Source of the DNA: Distichodus sexfasciatus
Lineage: Eukaryota > Chordata > Actinopteri > Characiformes > Distichodontidae
Assembly: GCA_032718565.1 (NCBI GenBank)
Contig: JAVGVS010000744.1
Coordinates: 18,501 to 82,500 of the forward strand
DNA length: 64,000 bases
Direction of reading: 5' to 3'
The translations under genes and the position numbers were made by a program. Shown here in pieces: positions 56,985 to 64,000 of this stretch (positions within the stretch are counted from its first letter, which is position 1; every line of letters starts with the position of its first letter). The notes beneath the pieces are model-generated. The model was not told where the DNA came from. It searched no databases and saw only the letters and a list, made by a program, of their open reading frames with translations.

Positions 56985-58500
56985 CACACTCCTCTAACAC
57001 GCTTCACACACACACAGTGTTGTTCGGCTTAAGTCATGGAATCAAGAAAACAAGAGTTTTTAATGTCGACCACACGCTTCGAGAGTTAGAGAGAGTTAAA
57101 GGACAAAACACGTTTGCCGTTGCTGTAGCGCCCCCTACGGCTGATCTGATCCGTCACCTGTCTCTACAAATTACGCTTTAAGCTGCATGGTTTGTTTTAC
57201 CGGGGAACAAATAATAATAATGATAATAATTCAAAACAAAAACAAAAACAATAACTGCATCCCAAAGTGCTGTACATTGAACATAAAATCAGGAAAAGAG
57301 AGACAAACAACGAAGCAGTTGAAGTGTGAAAAACGAGTATGAATAAGATGATAAAATCAACAAATTAGAAATACAGTAAAACAAAAAGTAATTTAAAAAA
57401 AAGAAATCAAAATACAATAAAGTGATTACAAATGAAGAATGACTAAAAACTAAAAATGTTTTTTAAAAGGCCTTGTTGTTGGCGGTAAATCACAATACGA
57501 TATCAATTCAGTGTATGATTCCACATCTGCCGATATCACAGCGTCTGCTACAATATGATTTCCATTTGATATTGATAAGATGCAGCACCATATTCTTATT
57601 TAACCTGATTATTTCATTAAAGCAGGCCTTACTGCACTAATAACTAACAACTGAAAAATGAAGAGATGAAACATCACAAGTGCGTTCAGGGAGGACGTCC
57701 CAAAGCGATACCTGCTGGTCGACATTCAACCTGCTTATTATTCATCTCATGTGATCAACTTGCTGAAAGCCAATCAAGTAATTTAAACTCGCAAATATCT
57801 TATTTATTACCAAATGTTTATAATATATATTTTTCTTATGGCCAAATCCTGACTCCAGCAGGTAACGAGCTCAGTAAGGGCCCTTAATCGACTGCTGTGA
57901 GCATTACGGGGAAAATCAGATTTAAACTGTGATTATGATTCATTCTGAGTTAATTATTCATACTGTTATTCCAGATTGTTCTATATATTGCACATTATAG
58001 ATTTGATGAAGCTTGATGTGGGGAAATGCAGGAGCTACACAGACACTCCCAGCCAACAGAATTGGAATACATGGAATAAATGAAGCACAAATTTACACAC
58101 ACACACACACTCCAGTATTCCAGTAGTGTTTGTAGCGTGGCTGGGTTTAACGTCTTGTGGAACTAAAGGGCATTTATTCTTTATTATTCTTTTCCATTTT
58201 ACTGTAAAATGTGTTGATTGATGAATTCTGTGCTCAGTGTTTACCAAAGGAAGCAGCTCTTTCTATCAGGACACATGAAGGATTCCTTCTCCAGATCAGA
58301 TTCTCGGATTTGGTTCTTTTATATGCAACATTTTTATATGCATTTTGTAATGTCTTTGTAAATACACAGATTTTTAAAAAGAGATTGTTGTGAACCTGCA
58401 GACTGAGACCAGAACTCACATGTAGACGTCAGCACACTCAGATCGGTGCACAGCAGTTAGTGTTATTAATGAGACCAATGATAAATGAAGTCTTTTATTT
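56985..58500 (+). other. usp43 3' UTR and flank
   Basis: No coding frame is recognised. AATAAA occurs at 57416-57421 and again near 58074; neither is clearly the used signal. Positions 57110-57135 share words with the repeat at 20370-20440. A DNA-element-like stretch (ACAATACGATATCAATTC) lies near 57490. Confidence 0.4.
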
Positions 58501-58705
58501 TTGTACGTCTCTATTAAAACACGTTACGCACAATCAGCTGTTTGTTGGTGGTGTTGATGCTCAGAGTGCAGTCGATGCAGATCTCACTCCTCACTCATGC
58601 TGCAGGGACGGAGAGATACTTTAAACACTGCAGTGCTGTTAACATTTTAAAACATCACATTGATGCTGCATGCAGTTCGAACTGTGGACAATGAACACCA
58701 TGAAA

Positions 58706-58825
58706 TCAAAGTCAAAGTCAACTTTATTGTCATCTCTGCTATATACTGTACAGATACATAGAGAGACGAGACGACGTGGCTCCAGGTTATTTCCAGTGCA
58801 AACAAACAAAGAACAGTAGAACATC
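58706..58825 (+). repeat. Interspersed repeat family C, 3'-truncated
   Basis: 118 bp identical to 8298-8415, then an abrupt end. Confidence 0.85.
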
Positions 58826-59442
58826 ATAAATACACTACATGTGTAAACGTCTTCATTTATTCATATTAAAGCATTTGTTCTTAAGCCTCTCTTACACACT
58901 TTTCACAAAGATTCTGGCATTCACCAATGTTTTCTTACCTGGAAGCCAGACCCAGACCAGTCGTACACACATTTGAGTGATGACCGTTTGTTCAGAATCA
59001 TTCACTTGTGGCAGTTTCTTAATTGTACAGTTGATAAAATTATAGTATCATAATGTAATGTATTGCTGGCCTTTTAAAAACAAACTTAAAATTATTATTA
59101 ATTACATGATGCATTAGTTAATAAATCTATAGTTATTCATGTAAAGTTATTTATTGAAATTTATAATGATCTGTTATCATTTATAACACATTTTTATTGT
59201 TCATAATAATAAATGCTTAATAATTATTAATTAATTAACTAACATATTTATATATACAGTACTGTGCAAAAGTTTTAGGCAGGTGTGAAAAAATGCTGTA
59301 AACAAAGAATGCTTTCAGAAATATAAATAATGATCGTTTATTTTTATCAATTTACAAAATGCAAAGTGAGCGAACAAAAGAAAAATCTAAATCAAATCAA
59401 TACTTGGTGTTACTACCTTTTGCCTTCAAACCAGCTTCAGTT

Positions 59443-59522
59443 AAATTTGGATTAAAATTGAATTGAATATTATTTTGTAGGATTATAGTCATTATATTAT
59501 TTTGTAGGATTATAGTCATTAT
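59443..59522 (+). repeat. 80-bp direct repeat, left copy
   Basis: Identical to 60168-60247. Contains an L2 tail (TTAAAATTGAATTGAATATT) and two units of a 25-bp TAGGATTATAGTCAT-type repeat. Confidence 0.9.
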
Positions 59523-60195
59523 AGTCGTGTCGACTATAAAGTACTTCTCTTGACCTATAAAGCTCTAAATGGTCTTGCACCGCAGTATGTGAGTGACCTC
59601 ATTTGCACTTACAATCCGGCGCGTACGCTTCGATCGCAAGACGCAGATCTTTTAGTAATACCTAGAATAAAAAACGCTACCGTGGGGGGAAGAGCATTTG
59701 CTCATAAAGCGCCACAATTGTGGAATAAACTACCCGTTAGTGTTCGGAGCTCAGAAACAATCTCTGCTTTTAAGTCAAGGCTTAAGACTTACTTGTTTAA
59801 TCAGTCTTTTGGTTATTAAAATCCCTTTTTCTTAGTTAAAGGCGAGATCTGGGGGTTCATGGTCATTTGAGATTAAAGGTGAAAGGGGGGATTGGTGCTG
59901 TCATCCTACCACTCTGCTGATCGCTCAAGTTTGCAGACGGTGGTTTGGTGTGATGCCGAGACCCCTGGAAGCCCTCATGTCTGTGTTACCTTCCAGCTCT
60001 CCCTTCTTAGCTAGGCTGCCATAGCTACTCTAGCATTGCCGGAGGTTAGGTTAGGGCACTTAACTTTCTCCTCTCTCTTCTTCTCTTCGCTTGCTTGTTG
60101 GGGGTTTAGGCCGGTTATATGTAAAGTGAGTTGTGACAATGACTGTTGTTAAGAGCGCTATATAAATAAATTTGGATTAAAATTGAATTGAATAT
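59523..60195 (+). mobile_element. L2-type LINE 3' end with C-terminal reverse-transcriptase tail
   Basis: The frame 59550-59819 reads TYKALNGLAPQYVSDLICTY, then PRIKNATVGGRAFAHKAPQL, WNKLPVSVRSS and FKSRLKTYLF. This is the standard ORF2 end of fish L2 elements. The 3' UTR ends AGCGCTATATAAATAAATTTG. It is 5'-truncated and sits inside the Tc1 relic. Confidence 0.85.
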
Positions 60196-60247
60196 TATTT
60201 TGTAGGATTATAGTCATTATATTATTTTGTAGGATTATAGTCATTAT
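60168..60247 (+). repeat. 80-bp direct repeat, right copy
   Basis: Identical to 59443-59522. A further 25-bp unit follows. Confidence 0.9.
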
Positions 60248-60774
60248 ATTATTTTGTAGGATTATAGGATTATAGATCTGTGGTTAGTTCTCCAAGATGT
60301 TTGGAACAACCTACCAGCCGAGTTCCTTCAAAAACTGTGTGCAAGTGTACCTAGAAGAATTGATGCTGTTTTGAAGGCAAAGGGTGGTCACACCAAATAT
60401 TGATTTGATTTAGATTTCTCTTTTGTTCATTCACTGCATTTTGTTGATTGATGAAAATAAATGATTAACACTTCCATTTTTGAAAGCATTCTTTGTTTAC
60501 AGCATTTTTTCACACCTGAAAAAAAAAAAAAAATATATGTATATATATAAATTAAAAAGTATATTCATGGGACAATCAGCAGTCATGTGGATTAAATCCT
60601 GCCTTGTTCAGTGACTGATTATGACTGAGGATTAACGTCCAGTTCACTTCTACATTGAGTAAACGCCAATTAATTTGTACGTAGTTGTTGTAGAATAAAA
60701 ACGCTATGGGTTTGTGCGGGTTGTAAATTGTTCATTTGAAGGTGTTTTTAGAGTCTTTTGTTGTGGTTTATTTC

Positions 60775-60875
60775 AGGTTTTAAGAACACGTCATGAATCT
60801 GATGGAGATTAGTCTTATTTCTTAAGAACAAATTTAAAACAATTCTTAAGAAGATATTGATAAATGAGGCCCAAT
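60775..60875. mobile_element. DNA-element end (CTTAAGAA...GAGGCCCA type)
   Basis: TTTCTTAAGAACAAATTT and ATTGATAAATGAGGCCCA resemble, in reverse, the start GGGCCTCATTCACAAATC at 18044. Confidence 0.5.
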
Positions 60876-60879
60876 GAGT

Positions 60880-62210
60880 ACAATAATAAATATATTTAAT
60901 AATTATACTATAGTTTCCTACACTGTTTATATTTATGTTTATCTACACAATAATTATAATAACATTCATGTGCTGAGTTCATGTGCCAGTCATATTATTC
61001 TACACCTACTCTATCGGGGTGTCCCGGGTGTCCTGCACGATCTCCATCATACCTGGGGAGTGAGTTCTGCTGAACTTCTACCTGAGACCAGGTGTCAATG
61101 TTCTGAACTCCAGTAAAAACCTGCACGACCACACCTGCTTTAAGTGGGGGAACAGCATGTCGTGTTTGTGTGTGTGTTGTCACGTGATCAGTCCCATCGT
61201 GAGCAGGTCCGGTCAGGTTGCATGAGACCGGGACATTAACCATGTGAGCAGCACAGCGAGGTTCACAGCAGGAGACTCGAGCCAAACCCCATCAGCCTGC
61301 ACTGTCCACACGGGATTAATTCCCTTTAATCACCACTACTGCTGATGTCACTAATTACCCTCACCCTCGTTAAGGAGAGCAGGAGGAGATGGGGTCAGAC
61401 TGAGTAAAGTGTTCCTGAGAGAAAAGGAGGCGTAAACAGGTTACATCCAAATTCACTTACATCCGTCGGATTATATTTCTTGTATGTGTTATTGTGTATG
61501 GTTATATAGAGCCACTGGGCATCTTCTCACCACCTTTTATAAGCTTTTAAATGTCTGCATGAGATTTGTGATGTTCTTCAACAGTTGGTGACCAACTTTC
61601 CTCCTGAACATGGAACAGAACTCAATATCTACAACGAAAAATAATTTCAATAAGATCTGTTAAAGAGCACATTTTTATTTTATAGCAAATTGTTGAATAA
61701 GTTCATGTTTTTACAAACTTAATAGAAGTGAAATCATCCTTAATATTGTTCAATTTAACAGCAAAATTTACAACCTGAAACATTTTGACTAGTTTGCTTT
61801 TGCCTGGCCTCAGGTTTGTAGTTTAGGAATGGAAATGGAGTATGGGAATGGAAGTGAACATTGAACAAGCTCCATAACTCTGCTTTGACATATCGGGTTG
61901 TTAGTCTGGTATTATGTGAATGTACATGTGCGTATGTAATCTTAGTGAAGTATATAACGTGCGTTTCTGCAGGTCTCGGTTATGAACGATGCTGTGATTC
62001 ATACAGTGATAATTGGCTCAGCGTGAAGTCGTGTAAACATGCTAACCAGGGGAGGCTGACAGACACCAACAAAAATAATCATTTAAATCTCGTCCTCGAA
62101 GAGTCAGTGAACATCCCGCTCAGAAACGTTAATATGGCTGACAGTCAACAAACGCTAATTGAATCAAAAGCACCATTTTTTAGATTAAGTAAGTGAATTA
62201 ACGTGCGTAA
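60880..62210. other. Intergenic, no gene seen
   Basis: Small frames (for example 61861-62196) have no recognised similarity. Confidence 0.4.
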
Positions 62211-62214
62211 TTAT

Positions 62215-62405
62215 TTGCGATTGTGAACACAGCACACAGTGCACCACAGCCACATGGGAGCTCTGCATTTGACCCATCCATGAGGGAGCAGTGGGCAGCT
62301 GACATGCAGCTTGGGGATGGTACCTCATGAGTACCTCAGTGGTGCCTTCAGACCCTCTGATCAAAGGGTCAACTCCCTAATCGTTACACTATCAACTGCC
62401 CCGAA
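62215..62405 (-). repeat. tRNA-derived SINE, family A
   Basis: Reverse copy: CACAGTGCACCACAGCCACA, GAGCAGTGGGCAGCTGAC, CATGAGTACCTCAGTGG and AATCGTTACACTATCAACTG. Box B is deleted. Confidence 0.75.
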
Positions 62406-62568
62406 TTAGACTTAGGGATAATCTCCCAAACTGTGTAAGAAAGTTGGTAGTGCTTGTGTATGGACGTGCTTTGTGTTACACAGTTTAAATTTCATGAGAT
62501 GAGAGTTTTGTTCTTGCTTCTAGACATAGTTCAAAGTAGTTGGCTGAATGAGTCCGATTTTGGGTGAC

Positions 62569-63297
62569 CAGTGTTGGGGAGTAACGGAATACATGTACCG
62601 GCGTTACGTATTTAGAATACAAAATATGAGTAACTGTATTCCGTTACAGTTACCGTTTAAATAGGTGATAATTAGAATACAGTTACTTTGTTGAAATAAA
62701 TGGATTACACGGCGGTCTTTTCCTGTTTCATATGTGAGGCTATCCCCTCTCTGTCCCCTCTCTATCCCCTCTCCATCCCCTCTCTATCCCCTCTCTATCC
62801 CCTCTCTATCCCCTCTCTATCCCCTCTCTGTCCCCTCTCTATCTCCTCTCTAATTTTGGTAATTCCACGCATTGCCAGAAACCCAAAGAAAACACGCAAT
62901 AAGAGGCTCTAATGTAAGCGTCCTGTTAATGTTGGTGGCGTCAGTTACACAATGGACCCGGAGCAGCACAACAGAGCCAGCAGTGCCCGGGCAGGAATGC
63001 ATTTCTTACTCGCAAATTTCGTCTTTCCTCCTCTACCTACAGTAAATATATTGTCTATTCAGGGAGATTTGAGCTTAACAGCCAATTGTTAGAGAAAAAC
63101 AAACAAGAATTTGCAGGATGTGATTGCTACATTCATGTGGTTGTAAAAAGCATGACAGTATATTAAGTAATCCAAAGTATTCAGAATACGGTACTCACAT
63201 TGAGTAACTTAACGGAATACGTTACAAACTACATTTTGGGGCATGTATTCTGTAATCTGTAGTGGAATACATTTTAAAAGTAACCTTCCCAACACTA
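62569..63297 (+). mobile_element. hAT-like non-autonomous element, copy 2, with 8-bp target duplication
   Basis: Ends CAGTGTTGGGGAGTAACG and AGTAACCTTCCCAACACTA are inverted repeats. TGGGTGAC flanks both sides (62561-62568, 63298-63305), the 8-bp duplication expected for hAT. The interior carries a TATCCCCTCTC array (62750-62850). Confidence 0.85.
62745..62850 (+). repeat. TATCCCCTCTC tandem array inside the hAT element
   Basis: About nine 11-bp units. The reversed copy at 39838-39892 has the same array in degraded form. Confidence 0.9.
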
Positions 63298-63784
63298 TGG
63301 GTGACACACAGACTACTGACAGAATGAAGAGTGGGACTTTATTGAACACAGCACTTACGTTATACATTACACTGCATTAATGATCAGTTTACACACAGTT
63401 AATCAGCAGAGATACACAGCTTACAACAGAGACAGACAGATGGAGGGGCAGAGGGATAACCCTGACCCTAGACGGACAGACAGACAGAAAGATGTGCATG
63501 TAGACGTATGGATAGACGTTAAATGTTAACGCTAGAGGACACATATATTTGGTTTCTTTCTCTTTTTATGTTTCATCATGCATTAGATTAAATCTTTGTG
63601 AATGTTTTGTGCTAAAATATATCATTTTCAGAATTCAGTCAAAATTTTGACAGAAAACTGTCCAAATCAATATTGGTTTTAAAGATCCCGCATGGGTCAG
63701 GCTTTATTTCAGACTTTGCCGTTTCAGAGTCTTTTCTTATAAAGATGACGATGCGGTGATGCTACGATGTGGACAGTGAGGAGC

Positions 63785-64000
63785 TCAGGGCAAAGCTCTG
63801 CCCCCATTTGACTCAGAGCCGACCTGGACGTGGTGCTTCCTGCAGCCACAACTGATCAGGATGAAGAGGGCAGGGCAGACGCAGCCGCTGGCGACGCCCA
63901 CGCTGACCGCCACGCCACTGGCACGCCGCAATGCCGGCCCTGGCTCCCGCACGCCCAACCCGACCAGCTGCAGGATGTAGTGTGGTGCCCAGCAGGACAA
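63785..64000 (-). CDS. Peptide GPCR, C-terminal part (melanin-concentrating-hormone-receptor-like), truncated by window edge
   Basis: The 71-codon open frame runs off the right edge and stops at 63785-63787. It begins LSCWAPHYILQLVGLG, which matches transmembrane helix 6 of MCH receptors (human MCHR1: CWAPYYVLQLTQL). A helix-7-like hydrophobic segment, ASGVAVSVGVASGCVCPALF, and a short basic tail (CGCRKHH) follow. Somatostatin and urotensin receptors share the CWxPxYxxQL pattern and are alternatives. The usual NPxxY of helix 7 is CPALF here, which is unusual. The 5' part lies outside the window. Confidence 0.55.
   Translation of the reverse strand: MSCWAPHYILQLVGLGVREPGPALRRASGVAVSVGVASGCVCPALFILISCGCRKHHVQVGSESNGGRALP

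Larger units (their letters stand above)
59257..60519 (-). mobile_element. Tc1-like transposon relic carrying a nested L2 fragment
   Basis: The left end CAGTACTGTGCAAAAGTTTTA...AGGTGTGAAAAAATGCTGTA is matched in reverse by TACAGCATTTTTTCACACCT at the right, where the outermost bases are lost. Near the right end the + strand encodes the transposase C-terminus (LPAEFLQKLCASVPRRIDAV, then KAKGGHTKY). Most of the transposase is deleted. Confidence 0.8.

Noticed and set aside
61861..62196. 111-codon frame
   Set aside because: Chance-length frame in AT-rich intergenic DNA with no recognised similarity or splice context.

Overview
The window is eukaryotic and almost certainly from a ray-finned (teleost) fish. 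It has short exons separated by GT-AG introns, an AT-rich background, and dense (GT)n/(CA)n microsatellites. The repeat load is typical of teleosts: tRNA-derived SINEs, L2 and RTE LINE 3' ends, Tc1 and mariner relics, and hAT-like non-autonomous DNA elements. No prokaryotic genes, CRISPR arrays or operons were seen.

Three multi-exon genes lie head to tail on the + strand, and a fourth enters from the right on the - strand. (1) 3893-11360 is a TBC1D24-family gene (TBC + TLDc). Eight exons splice into one frame of 684 codons plus stop. (2) 13237-26840 is cfap52 (WDR16), a WD-repeat protein of motile-cilium axonemes. Fourteen exons give 616 aa, close to the family length, with RFX-type X-boxes in the promoter. 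(3) usp43, a ubiquitin-specific protease, ends at 56984. Its nine last exons (51321-56984) read cleanly through the USP His box to the conserved C-terminus. Three upstream exons (46941-47850) are recognisable but broken by small indels, and the exon carrying the catalytic Cys box was not found. (4) 63785-64000 (-) is the 3' end of a peptide GPCR exon resembling melanin-concentrating-hormone receptors. The cfap52-usp43 order and orientation match the human 17p13 neighbourhood from general knowledge. The TBC1D24-like neighbour is not part of that human block.

The gene-poor middle (27.4-51 kb) is mostly usp43 upstream or intronic DNA. It holds two large degenerate minisatellites (38.5-41.1 kb and 48.5-50.3 kb), a CA-rich array, and many nested transposons. 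The broken usp43 exons sit among these arrays, and several of their breaks look like lost bases in short G or C runs. An unpolished long-read gap-fill is therefore a simpler explanation than gene decay.

No clearly new biological system was found. The points most worth checking are a 73-bp inverted match between the last usp43 splice acceptor and a repeat in an upstream usp43 intron, a perfect 23-bp stem-loop just before the last cfap52 exon, paired X-boxes in the cfap52 promoter, the broken usp43 exon island, and an 80-bp identical repeat flanking an L2 fragment nested in a Tc1 relic. Exon boundaries were set by hand from splice consensus, frame continuity and remembered family sequences. Repeat boundaries are approximate.
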